Below are positions 23,782 to 32,394 of a stretch of DNA of 39,274 nt, piece by piece (the first letter of the stretch is position 1; each line of letters opens with the position of its first letter). This DNA is from Bacteroidota bacterium (GTDB lineage: Bacteria; Bacteroidota; Bacteroidia; NS11-12g; UBA955), in NCBI GenBank assembly GCA_947451105.1, contig CANFXY010000005.1, positions 1 through 39,274 on the forward strand, read 5' to 3'. The position numbers were made by a program, and so were the translations under genes. The notes beneath the pieces were generated by a model. The model was not told where the DNA came from and searched no databases. It was given only the letters and a program-made list of their open reading frames with translations.

Positions 23782-24953
23782 AAGTAGGTTTCTTTTTTTG
23801 ATTTAATGCGTTCAAATGCTTCTTCTAGAATTGCTTCTGAAGTGGCATAGCATATCCTTAAATAACCTTCGGATTCTGATTCAAACCAATTCTTTCCACC
23901 TGGCACAAGAGCCACTTGGCTTGTCTCTAGTATTTTTTTAACCAAGTCTTCTGAATCTAGTCCGTGTTTAATTTTTGGAAACAATAAATATGTAGAATCG
24001 CTTTCTATAGGCATTAAAAATCCGGAATTTTTAACAAATTCGTGACTTAATACTTTCATTTTCCCTAGATGCTTTCTAAAAGCATACAACCATTCGTCGC
24101 ACTCCGTTAATGCACATATACCTGCTGCTTGAGCAATTGGAGATAGTCCAAATGCGGTGGATTGATGTAAGGAGTTTTCTAACACCTTGGTATAAAATGA
24201 ATGGTCGGGGCAAATAATATAACCAATTCTAAGGCCTGCAAGTCCAAAGTTCTTGGATAAACCAGATACCACAACTGTTTTTCCATAGGGGATGCTGGAT
24301 GTGCTCAAAACGCTGCATACCTTTTTTTCATAATAAATGTCTGCCCAAATCTCATCAACAATAAGCCATAAATTGTGTTTTTTAGCAAATGATTTTATAG
24401 CATTTATTTGATCTAAAGAATAACTTTTACCTAAAGGGTTGTTTGGGTTGCAAAGCATTAAAGCCTTGGTTTTTGGGTTTACTTCTTGCTCAAGTTTATC
24501 TAATTTAAAAGCTCCCGTTTCCATATCCAAAGCACAAGGAATGACAACCCCTTTGGCGTATTCAATTGATTTTCGAAATAAGAAGTCAACTGGATTTGGA
24601 ATAATTGCTTCATCGCCTTCATTGAGTATGGTTTTCATAACCACAAACAATGCATATGCTGCACTATTTACTGGCAGTATAAAGTCAGGATTACAATCGG
24701 CTTGGTGTTGTCTGTTATACCAATTTGAAATGGCATTCTTAAAGGCGACTATTCCTTCCGGTGGTCCATAGGAAAAGTAACCATCTTCAATATACTTTTT
24801 AATGCTTTCTTTAATTTGCGGAGCAATAGGAAAATCGGGATCTGCAGCCGTTAGAGGTATTATTCCTTCTGCATGCACAGCCCAGCGGTAGTTGAATGCT
24901 TTTCTTTTTAAAGCATCGATATTTACCTGTTCATTTGAAAAATAGATATCCAT
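23778..24953 (-). CDS. PLP-dependent aminotransferase, class I/II
   Basis: Fold-type I PLP enzyme of 391 residues. Visible marks: the substrate-side motif YFSYGPPEG near residue 60, CNPNNPLGK (169-176), the PLP-binding aspartate in LIVDEIWADIYY (D200), and the catalytic lysine K234 in VVVSGLSKNFGLAGLRIGY. The overall pattern fits aspartate-aminotransferase-like enzymes and also MalY/PatB-type C-S lyases (VDEIWADIYY resembles the latter), so the reaction is open. It starts 1 nt after the stop of the DsbA-monooxygenase fusion, which implies joint expression and possibly a joint pathway. Confidence 0.88.
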   Translation of the reverse strand: MDIYFSNEQVNIDALKRKAFNYRWAVHAEGIIPLTAADPDFPIAPQIKESIKKYIEDGYFSYGPPEGIVAFKNAISNWYNRQHQADCNPDFILPVNSAAYALFVVMKTILNEGDEAIIPNPVDFLFRKSIEYAKGVVIPCALDMETGAFKLDKLEQEVNPKTKALMLCNPNNPLGKSYSLDQINAIKSFAKKHNLWLIVDEIWADIYYEKKVCSVLSTSSIPYGKTVVVSGLSKNFGLAGLRIGYIICPDHSFYTKVLENSLHQSTAFGLSPIAQAAGICALTECDEWLYAFRKHLGKMKVLSHEFVKNSGFLMPIESDSTYLLFPKIKHGLDSEDLVKKILETSQVALVPGGKNWFESESEGYLRICYATSEAILEEAFERIKSKKETYF

Positions 24954-24954
24954 T

Positions 24955-26922
24955 TTAATGTAATGAAATTGGTAGTTTTAATTCCTCTGAATTTGTAAGG
25001 TTGAAAAAATCTTTGACCAACTCGTCACCTTCTTGTATGTAGAAATTAATTTGATCCTTTCTTAATTGGTAATATTTTTCAAATACATCCTCGAATGTCT
25101 GTTTTTCTTCTTGTTTCGACAATAGAGAAAGCAAGCAAGAAACATCTTCAAGAGCTGAGTTTGCCCCTTGACTTGTAAAGGCAATTAAAGGATGCGCAGC
25201 ATCTCCTGCCATAACCAAATTGCTGGAGTGAAAGGATGGAATTAAATCCATGCGTTTTGCCGCCCAAAGTACAGATTTATTCGGGTCGCTATGCTTCACA
25301 ACGTTTTGAAATTCTTTCGGATAGTTTTTGACCGTCTCTAAGGCGTATTTTTTAATTTTATCTGGATCTCTGTCATTTAGAGGATGGGTTGCATTGTTGA
25401 ATTGAATAAACCAAATATAATCACCTCCTCCAAGCGGAATTAATCCCATGTTCTTGCCGTTTTCTTTGTCAATGATTTTTAAAAATTCATCGCTTGGGAT
25501 ATTTAAATCATGTTTGTTAAGAATGCCAACAATTTCTCTTTCGTCTATATCTTCTAATTTACTTTCAGGGAAAATGTCGGTTCTTATTTTTGAGTTAATA
25601 CCATCGCAGGCAAAGTAAATATCATTTGTAATGGTTTGCCCATTTTGTATACTTAAACTTTCAATTTTATTTTCAGAATTGTAGTTAATGTTTGTAACCT
25701 GGTTTTCCATATATAGATTTTCATTTCCTACTTCATCTTGCAGGATCTTTAGAAAATTCTCGCGACTTATTGCTGTGCATTCCTCTAGGATTTGAGTGAA
25801 AATTAGTTGGCCTTTCGGGTTAATTGCTCTAAAGAAGTTTAGTGTATTGCTGTTTTTTAAGAGAATGTTTTTTAAGCCGAGCAAACGCATTGCTTCCATA
25901 CCATTTTCCAAGAGTAAAAAACCCAATCCGCCTGACCTAAGCACATTGTTTTTTTCGTAGATTTTAAAATCAATTTTATAACGTTTCAAATGCAGCGCAA
26001 GAAAGTAGCCACAAACGCCTCCCCCTATAATGGCTGCATTATTGAACTTAAACCCATTCTTGTTGATTTTATATGGTGAATTGTTAATGCTCCAATAATT
26101 AACCTCGGTGTTTTCTTCTTTGATTACATCGCCTTTGTCAAAAGACTCTTGAAGATCTGCATTTACCTTTTCTATGCCTTCTTCATTAATTGAATTTAGC
26201 TCAGTTGTTGTCATACCGTAAAAATTTTCTAAAATTTTAATTGCATTTATTTCTGCCTTCTTCTTTTTAATTTCACCATTGGACAATTCGAACATAATGT
26301 CTTCCCAATCCTTATAAATGTCTTCTCCTCGGTTGTTGTTGTTTATGTGTTTCACATATTTTTTGTATTGGAAGTTCTCATTGTAGAAAACCATGCTGGG
26401 GTAGGAGTTGATTTTCCAAATATCTCTTTCTATTAAATCGCGTTTGAAATCGTGTTCTGCAATGCCACTTTTGAAATCGGTGACAAACTTTCCTAGGTCT
26501 AGTTTGCATTGTATGGCAGCACTGATAACATGGTGCTCATTGCTTATGTCTTTGTGCTGAAGAAAAACCATTTCCCTTAGTGTGTGCAGAAAATCAAGCG
26601 CTTTTTTATTTCCTTGTTTTTTTGCTGCATAGTAGGCGATACAGGCTGGGAAGGATGATTGAATAGGATAGTCTGTCCAAATTTTGCCATCCATTATCAC
26701 ACCATATTTTCGGCCTAGACTGGTCCACATTTCTGAAAGGTATAATTCTTTCGGTTTGGTAGAATTTGATGGCTTATAATATTCCCATGACTCCAAAAGA
26801 CCTCCCATTCTTACTTCAATATCTAAATCATCCCCATATTCGATTAATAATTTATTTAAGAAAGGTTCTGCCAACCAACAACTCGAGCAGATAGGGTCTG
26901 TGTAATAAACCAATTTAACCAT
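24955..26922 (-). CDS. Fusion of a DsbA/SpxH-like domain and an FAD-dependent monooxygenase
   Basis: Protein of 655 residues. Residues 1-215 form a DsbA-superfamily domain with the motif DPICSSCW (C12, C15) and a cis-proline loop INSYPSMVFY at 171-180, as in SpxH/FrnE-like proteins. Residues 220-280 (with FYGMTTTELNSI) look like a small winged-helix segment that some stand-alone relatives also carry. Residues 293-640 are an FAD monooxygenase of the UbiH/salicylate-hydroxylase type: AAIIGGGVCG (dinucleotide motif 300-305), CDGINSKIR (DG motif), and GDAAHP (573-578). There is no frameshift or stop between the parts. No signal peptide, so cytoplasmic. The pairing with a PLP enzyme suggests a thiol or aromatic small-molecule route, but the substrate is unknown. 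Confidence 0.87.
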   Translation of the reverse strand: MVKLVYYTDPICSSCWLAEPFLNKLLIEYGDDLDIEVRMGGLLESWEYYKPSNSTKPKELYLSEMWTSLGRKYGVIMDGKIWTDYPIQSSFPACIAYYAAKKQGNKKALDFLHTLREMVFLQHKDISNEHHVISAAIQCKLDLGKFVTDFKSGIAEHDFKRDLIERDIWKINSYPSMVFYNENFQYKKYVKHINNNNRGEDIYKDWEDIMFELSNGEIKKKKAEINAIKILENFYGMTTTELNSINEEGIEKVNADLQESFDKGDVIKEENTEVNYWSINNSPYKINKNGFKFNNAAIIGGGVCGYFLALHLKRYKIDFKIYEKNNVLRSGGLGFLLLENGMEAMRLLGLKNILLKNSNTLNFFRAINPKGQLIFTQILEECTAISRENFLKILQDEVGNENLYMENQVTNINYNSENKIESLSIQNGQTITNDIYFACDGINSKIRTDIFPESKLEDIDEREIVGILNKHDLNIPSDEFLKIIDKENGKNMGLIPLGGGDYIWFIQFNNATHPLNDRDPDKIKKYALETVKNYPKEFQNVVKHSDPNKSVLWAAKRMDLIPSFHSSNLVMAGDAAHPLIAFTSQGANSALEDVSCLLSLLSKQEEKQTFEDVFEKYYQLRKDQINFYIQEGDELVKDFFNLTNSEELKLPISLH

Positions 26923-27236
26923 TTTTTACTAAATCTATTTTTTGTTGTAACAAATATTCCAAAACTCTTCAGCCGTAATTTAGTTTAAAACCTAATTGAT
27001 TTCAAAATATTATAAATGTTTTTTGTCTAAAGTTAAAACATTGATTTTGTTGTATTTGTGTTTTTATAGTTTTTTAAAATAAAATAAATCGTTAAAGTAT
27101 TTGTTAAAGAAAATCGAATAAACGCTATGTTTAAATAAAAAAGTACATTTTTTTGCGTTTTTATAGTTAGGTTTTTAAAGACAAATTGCGATAATTCTCC
27201 GATGAAAATAGCTTCAAAAATCCGCTTATTTTTTTG
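26923..27236. other. AT-rich divergent intergenic region
   Basis: Separates the divergent monooxygenase fusion and ABC-F genes. A likely minus-strand -7 element (AATATTTG, 7 of 8) stands at 26951-26958. No gene, repeat or riboswitch was recognised in the rest. Confidence 0.5.
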
Positions 27237-27244
27237 TACTTTTG
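27237..27244 (+). promoter_or_regulatory. -7 promoter element TACTTTTG of the ABC-F/plug/porX operon
   Basis: Perfect TAnnTTTG followed by CACG, 10 nt before the ATG at 27255, giving a very short leader. Confidence 0.65.
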
Positions 27245-27254
27245 CACGTTTTAC

Positions 27255-29156
27255 ATGTTAACTTTAAATGAATTATCGTTCGACTTTGGTGGTCGTTATT
27301 TATACAGTGATGTCAATTGGCAAATAAAGCCAGGTGAGAGAATTGGATTGGTGGGGCAAAATGGAACTGGAAAGTCAACCCTCTTGCGCATTATTACTGG
27401 AGAGTACAAGCCTACGGAAGGCGTGCTTTCTAAATCAAAAGATTGTACCATTGGCTTTCTTAACCAAGATTTGCTCAGTTATGAAAGTACCGAAAGTATT
27501 TACCATGTTGCACTTCAAGCATTTGATAAAGCCTTAAAGCTTCAAACAGAAATAGATCAGATTTTAGAAAGAATGGAAACGGATTATTCGGATGAAATTC
27601 TTAACCAACTTGGCGATAAGCAAGAGCAATTTGAAGCACTGGATGGATACAATATCCAATTTAAAACAGAAGAAATTCTAGAAGGTTTGGGTTTTAAAAC
27701 AGCTGATTTAGAAAGACCATTGAATGAATTCAGTGGAGGTTGGAGAATGCGTGTGATGCTGGCCAAGCTATTGCTTCAAAATCCCCGCTTACTTTTGCTG
27801 GATGAGCCTACCAACCACTTGGACTTACCATCCATCGAATGGATAGAAGAATACTTGCAATCATACCAAGGTACTGTAATTATTGTGTCGCATGACCGTT
27901 ATTTCTTGGACAGAATGGTGACCAAAATTGTTGAGGTGGCCAATAGGAAGGTTTACCAATGGGCCGGTAATTATTCTAAGTTTTTAGAATTAAAAGTTGA
28001 ACGTGATGATTTGCAACAAAGGGCTTTCGACAACCAACAATCTTTTATTAAACAGCAAGAACGTTTAATCGACCGCTTTAAAGCAAAGGCAAGTAAAGCA
28101 ACTATGGCGCAAAGTAGGATGAAGATGTTGGATAAAATTGAACGTATAGAAGAAGTGCAGAATGATGAATCTGTAATGAATCTGAAGTTTAAAGTTAGAC
28201 AACAACCTGGTAAAGTGATTGTGGCGATAAAAGATTTATCAAAGAAATATGGTGACCAGGTTATTTTTGACCACACAAATGCTGAAATACTAAGGGGTGA
28301 TAAAATAGCTTTAATTGGTGCCAATGGTAAAGGTAAATCAACCCTTTTGCGCATAGTAGACCAAAGTGAAGTATTCGATGGAACTGTTGAGAATGGATAC
28401 AATGTTGAAAAGACATTTTATGCCCAACATCAGCTAGAGTCACTAAATGTTAACAACGAAATTTTGGAAGAAATGGTTCAGATGGGTTCAGTAAAAACAG
28501 AAAATGAATTGAGAACCATACTCGGTTGTTTCTTGTTTACAGGCGATGATTCATTTAAGAAAATCAAAGTCCTTAGTGGAGGTGAGAAAGCAAGGGTTGC
28601 TTTAGCAAAAGCATTGGTCAACGAAGCCAATTTTATGTTGCTGGATGAGCCTACCAACCACTTGGACATACAAAGTATGAACATCCTAATTCAAGCTTTA
28701 CAACAATTTGAAGGTACCTTTATTACAGTTTCCCACGACCGTTATTTTATTTCCAATATTGCGAACAAGATTTGGTGGATTGAAGAAGACCAGATAAAAG
28801 AATACTTGGGTACCTACGATGAATGGAAGTACTTCATGCAACAACGCGAGAAAAATGGATTGGCCCCTAAGCCAAAACAAGATAAGCTTGTAGATAAAAC
28901 AGCTCCAGTCCAAGTGATTAACACGCCGGATGCCAACAGCAAATTGAAAAAACAACTTCAAAAGCAAGCAGATGAGATTGAACAGGCTTTGGAAAAATTG
29001 AAAATTCAAAAGTTAGATGTTGAAAAACAAATTTCAGAAATGAACGATCAATCAAAAATTGGAACACTTTCTGAACAGTACAAGGTCATAGAAGATTCAA
29101 TTGTTAGTAAAAATAAAGAGTTCGAAACAATATTCGAGCAATTACTGAGTTTATAA
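27255..29156 (+). CDS. ABC-F family ATPase
   Basis: Cytoplasmic protein of 633 residues with two ATP-binding cassettes and no membrane domain; ABC-F proteins bind the ribosome E site and relieve stalling. Cassette 1 has GQNGTGKST, the signature FSGGWRMR and LLLDEPTNHLD; cassette 2 has GANGKGKST, LSGGEKARVALA and MLLDEPTNHLD. The PtIM linker lies between them, and a charged coiled coil fills about residues 560-633, as in Uup/YdiF-like members. I use ATG at 27255 because the longer frame begins inside the -7 element. Housekeeping type is more likely than an antibiotic-resistance factor, by the coiled-coil tail and context. The T9SS plug gene follows by 10 nt. Confidence 0.93.
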   Translation: MLTLNELSFDFGGRYLYSDVNWQIKPGERIGLVGQNGTGKSTLLRIITGEYKPTEGVLSKSKDCTIGFLNQDLLSYESTESIYHVALQAFDKALKLQTEIDQILERMETDYSDEILNQLGDKQEQFEALDGYNIQFKTEEILEGLGFKTADLERPLNEFSGGWRMRVMLAKLLLQNPRLLLLDEPTNHLDLPSIEWIEEYLQSYQGTVIIVSHDRYFLDRMVTKIVEVANRKVYQWAGNYSKFLELKVERDDLQQRAFDNQQSFIKQQERLIDRFKAKASKATMAQSRMKMLDKIERIEEVQNDESVMNLKFKVRQQPGKVIVAIKDLSKKYGDQVIFDHTNAEILRGDKIALIGANGKGKSTLLRIVDQSEVFDGTVENGYNVEKTFYAQHQLESLNVNNEILEEMVQMGSVKTENELRTILGCFLFTGDDSFKKIKVLSGGEKARVALAKALVNEANFMLLDEPTNHLDIQSMNILIQALQQFEGTFITVSHDRYFISNIANKIWWIEEDQIKEYLGTYDEWKYFMQQREKNGLAPKPKQDKLVDKTAPVQVINTPDANSKLKKQLQKQADEIEQALEKLKIQKLDVEKQISEMNDQSKIGTLSEQYKVIEDSIVSKNKEFETIFEQLLSL

Positions 29157-29166
29157 ACCCGATTAA

Positions 29167-30462
29167 ATGAAGATAAATTCAACTTCAATATTTGCAAAAC
29201 AAGAAAGCATCGCTTTCTTGTTTGTTTTTTTATTTCCATTGCTTGTCCATGCAGCCTATTTGCCAATTTCATATACCAATACGGCCTATGAAAGCAATAT
29301 AAAAACTGCAATCATGACCCAAAATGGAAGCTATGAACGTTTTCCTGCCATTGATTTAAATAGCAACCAACAGCTGAACCTTCAATTTGATGATATGATG
29401 CCAGAGAGCGACAATTATCAATTCACATTTATACATTGCAGCTCAGATTGGAAAGTTTCCAATTTAAAGCCTAATGAATATTTAACAGGTGCAATGTTTG
29501 AAAACATTACCAATTATACGTTTTCAACAACAACCTTTCAGGTCTACACCCATTACAATGTTAATTTCCCTTCTGCCGATATGAAGCCTAAGCTTTCCGG
29601 GAATTACATTCTAAAAATATTTCGCAATTTTGATGAGAATGATTTGATACTTACCCACCGCTTTATGGTGGTTGATGATAAATTTGTATTGACACCAAGC
29701 ATCAAAGTAGCCACCAACCCAAGTGAGCGATTTACCTCACAAGAGTTAGATTTTACCGTTAATATGGGTGATAATGTAGTGCCAAATCCAATGACTGATG
29801 TCAAAGCTACCCTGATGCAAAATTTGAGATGGGACAATGCAATCTTTGACCTCAAGCCCCGTTTTATCAATGGAAAAATTTTAGACTACAACTACGAAAG
29901 TGGAAACATTTTCTTGGGTGGAAATGAATTTAGATATTTTGATATCAGAAACTTAAGGTTTTTAAGTTTTAATGTTAGAAGAAAATACGATGAGAACAAC
30001 ATTAAAAATGCGGTGCTATACAGCGATGCCAGTAAAATGTCGTCCCCTTATTTGCAGACCATCGATTTTAATGGAAAGATCGTTGTAGACAATAGGGATG
30101 GTGCAGTGAAGGGAGAAATCGGCGCTGATTACGCAGCAGTGCATTTTACCTTTGTAAGCGATAAATTAAGCAAAGACGTATACATCTTTGGGGAGTTGAC
30201 CGATTGGCAACTTAAAGAAGAATTTAAAATGGAATGGAATGAGAAGGCCATGCAATATGAAAAAGTGGTCATGCTCAAACAAGCCTATTACAACTATTAT
30301 TTCGCAACTCCTGACGACAAAGGGCAGGCCGATTTGAAGTACACCGAAAACAATTTTAGCAATACGGAAAACGACTATTACATTATGGTGTACAACAAAA
30401 ATCCATTTATGCAATACGATGAATTGTTAGCAACCATACATTGCAATTCAATGACTAAATAA
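29167..30462 (+). CDS. Type IX secretion plug protein (DUF5103 family)
   Basis: Exported protein of 431 residues with an N-terminal hydrophobic signal (about 13-32, ending VHAA). The sequence follows the DUF5103 family, now named type 9 secretion system plug protein: an early IKTAIMTQNGSYERFPAIDL segment, the HCSSDW motif near residue 93, the DENDLILTHRFMVVDD region near 158-173, and a C-terminal beta domain with FGELTDWQLKE. In the structure of the Flavobacterium SprA translocon the plug closes the periplasmic end of the pore. It lies 11 nt before porX, so a structural and a regulatory T9SS component are co-transcribed. Confidence 0.85.
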   Translation: MKINSTSIFAKQESIAFLFVFLFPLLVHAAYLPISYTNTAYESNIKTAIMTQNGSYERFPAIDLNSNQQLNLQFDDMMPESDNYQFTFIHCSSDWKVSNLKPNEYLTGAMFENITNYTFSTTTFQVYTHYNVNFPSADMKPKLSGNYILKIFRNFDENDLILTHRFMVVDDKFVLTPSIKVATNPSERFTSQELDFTVNMGDNVVPNPMTDVKATLMQNLRWDNAIFDLKPRFINGKILDYNYESGNIFLGGNEFRYFDIRNLRFLSFNVRRKYDENNIKNAVLYSDASKMSSPYLQTIDFNGKIVVDNRDGAVKGEIGADYAAVHFTFVSDKLSKDVYIFGELTDWQLKEEFKMEWNEKAMQYEKVVMLKQAYYNYYFATPDDKGQADLKYTENNFSNTENDYYIMVYNKNPFMQYDELLATIHCNSMTK

Positions 30463-30473
30463 AACAAACTAAA

Positions 30474-32030
30474 ATGAGCGACAAGATTAAAATACTATGG
30501 GCCGACGATGAAATCGATTTGCTTAAACCACATATACTTTTCTTAGAACAAAAAGGATATGAATTGATAACAGTAAACAATGGAAATGCTGCGGTTTCAA
30601 AAGCAATTAGCGAAAAACCAGATTTGGTGTTTTTAGACGAAAACATGCCGGGTATTAGCGGTCTTGAAACCCTTCGTCAAATCAAAGCGGTTCAAGCCGA
30701 TGTTAAAGTGGTCATGATCACAAAAAGCGAAGAGGAGTATATCATGGATGATGCCATTGGTTCTCAAATTGCCGATTATTTGATCAAACCAGTTAACCCA
30801 AATCAAATCCTTCATTCCATTAAGAAATTAATGGATAAAAGCCGTTTGGTGACTGAGAAAACCAATCAAAACTATCAAATTGATTTCAGAAACATTAGCA
30901 ACATGCTAATGGACTCTCAGAGTTTAGATGATTGGAAGGATTTGTACAACAAGCTAATTTATTGGGAACTCGAATTGGGGAAAAGCACCGACAAGAGTAT
31001 GAATGAGGTGTATGAAAATCAGAAGAAAGAGGCCAACCACAATTTTAGTAAATTTATCGTCAAGAATTATTTTAACTACCTACAACCCACTGGCGACAAT
31101 GGCCCTGTAATGAGTCACAATTTGTTTAGACGTAAAGTCAAGCAGCACATTGATGAAAAAGTTCCGGTTTTCTTTATTCTAATCGATAATCTCCGTTTGG
31201 ATCAATGGAAGACTATAGCCCCAATTTTGAAAGAGAAATTCAAGATCGAGGAGGAAGATCAATATTTAACCATTTTGCCAACCACGACGCAGTATTGTAG
31301 AAATGCAATTTTTAGCGGTTTGCTTCCCAGTGAAATCGAGAAACGCTTTCCAGATAAATGGAGCAACGACGAAGACGAAGGGGGTAAAAATAATTTTGAA
31401 GAAGACTTCTTCAAAGACATGCTTCAACGTTTGCAAATCAAAGGCAAAAACAGTTACACCAAGGTAACCAATCTAGATGGAGGAAAAGCGATGGTTGATA
31501 AAATTTCCAACCTGTTTCAAAATGCAATTAATGTGATTGTTTACAATTTCGTTGATGCTTTTTCACATGCTAGAACAGATGTAAGCATCATTAGAGAATT
31601 GGCAGAGGATGAAGCAGCTTACCGCTCGGTAACTGAAAGTTGGTTTAAACACTCACCCCTTTGGGAGGCTTTACAAATGATATCTGAAAAGAAATGCAAG
31701 GTGATTATAACCACCGACCATGGTTCGGTAAGGGTTAACAAACCGGTTAAGATTATTGGCGATAAAAACACCAATTCTAATTTGCGCTATAAACAGGGTA
31801 AGAACTTAAGTTATGACGCCAAGGATGTTTTTGAAATTAAGAAGCCTGAAATGGCCTTCTTGCCTAAGGTAAATGTTAGCCAATCGTTCGTTGTTTGCAA
31901 GGAAGATGATTTTTTTGCATATCCCAACAACTACAACTACTATGTAAAATACTACAGCAATACCTTCCAACACGGTGGGATTTCCTTGGAAGAAATGATG
32001 GTTCCATACATCGTTATGGAGTCAAGATAA
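30474..32030 (+). CDS. porX: T9SS regulator PorX: receiver plus PglZ-like phosphodiesterase
   Basis: Response regulator of 518 residues. The receiver domain (about 5-120) has D11/D12, the phospho-acceptor D55 in VFLDENMPG and the conserved lysine in YLIKPVNP. The C-terminal part (about 200-515) is a PglZ/alkaline-phosphatase-like domain with the metal-binding motifs FILIDNLRLDQW, NFVDAFSHARTD and ITTDHGSVRV. PorX, with its kinase PorY, controls type IX secretion genes through an extracytoplasmic sigma factor, and its PglZ domain hydrolyses cyclic oligonucleotides. No PorY kinase or sigma factor lies in the window. It is the last gene of the apparent ABC-F-plug-porX operon. Confidence 0.93.
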   Translation: MSDKIKILWADDEIDLLKPHILFLEQKGYELITVNNGNAAVSKAISEKPDLVFLDENMPGISGLETLRQIKAVQADVKVVMITKSEEEYIMDDAIGSQIADYLIKPVNPNQILHSIKKLMDKSRLVTEKTNQNYQIDFRNISNMLMDSQSLDDWKDLYNKLIYWELELGKSTDKSMNEVYENQKKEANHNFSKFIVKNYFNYLQPTGDNGPVMSHNLFRRKVKQHIDEKVPVFFILIDNLRLDQWKTIAPILKEKFKIEEEDQYLTILPTTTQYCRNAIFSGLLPSEIEKRFPDKWSNDEDEGGKNNFEEDFFKDMLQRLQIKGKNSYTKVTNLDGGKAMVDKISNLFQNAINVIVYNFVDAFSHARTDVSIIRELAEDEAAYRSVTESWFKHSPLWEALQMISEKKCKVIITTDHGSVRVNKPVKIIGDKNTNSNLRYKQGKNLSYDAKDVFEIKKPEMAFLPKVNVSQSFVVCKEDDFFAYPNNYNYYVKYYSNTFQHGGISLEEMMVPYIVMESR

Positions 32031-32071
32031 TTGTGAACTTGAAGTATTTTTAATAATAAATTAAAATTGTT

Positions 32072-32101
32072 TTGATTTATTAACTCTGAATCGTATATTT
32101 G
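32072..32101 (+). promoter_or_regulatory. Full promoter of the 49-residue protein gene
   Basis: TTG (32072-32074), 19 nt, then TATATTTG (32094-32101): a complete match to the Bacteroidota -33/-7 promoter. It lies 20 nt before the ATG at 32122. Confidence 0.8.
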
Positions 32102-32121
32102 CACCCTTAAAAATTAATATC

Positions 32122-32271
32122 ATGGCTGTTACCAGACTTAAACGTAAAGATAGAAGAAATAAAGAGTTTACTCGTATTAGAAAAACAAATCTTAAGAATG
32201 TAAACAAACTGGTATACATCCAGTCTCCATACAAAGGTACTTCAGGTATTGTTCTAGAAGACCAAGCATAA
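32122..32271 (+). CDS. Small basic protein of 49 residues, unrecognised
   Basis: The product begins MAVTRLKRKDRRNKEF and ends in LVYIQSPYKGTSGIVLEDQA: a very basic N-terminal half (about 12 Lys/Arg in the first 30 residues) and a less charged tail. Support for a real gene is strong: a complete -33/-7 promoter, a correct ATG, ordinary codons and a strong terminator just after the stop, making a single-gene unit. The composition resembles small ribosomal or RNA-binding proteins, but I cannot match it to a named family with certainty; similar small proteins seem to occur in Bacteroidota. Cytoplasmic, no signal or membrane segment. Confidence 0.8.
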   Translation: MAVTRLKRKDRRNKEFTRIRKTNLKNVNKLVYIQSPYKGTSGIVLEDQA

Positions 32272-32297
32272 TTCATTTTATCGCTTTAACAATATTT

Positions 32298-32328
32298 AAA
32301 AACCTTGCCATTTGGTAAGGTTTTTTTT
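32298..32328 (+). terminator. Intrinsic terminator after the 49-residue protein gene
   Basis: Stem AAAACCTTGCCA / TGGTAAGGTTTT (12 pairs, one G-U) followed by a run of eight T. Confidence 0.9.
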
Positions 32329-32362
32329 ATTTATTGGGTATCCAAAATATCAACTTAAATTT

Positions 32363-32370
32363 TATATTTG
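32363..32370 (+). promoter_or_regulatory. -7 promoter element TATATTTG of icd
   Basis: Perfect TAnnTTTG, 24 nt before the icd ATG; no clear -33 box at the usual distance. Confidence 0.65.
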
Positions 32371-32394
32371 CAGAAATAACCCTATCCTTTAAAC

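Noticed and set aside
27202-27261. A 19-codon frame just upstream of and overlapping the ABC-F start, like a leader peptide of antibiotic-inducible ABC-F genes.
   Set aside because: The perfect -7 element at 27237-27244 lies inside it, so the main transcript would not contain its start.
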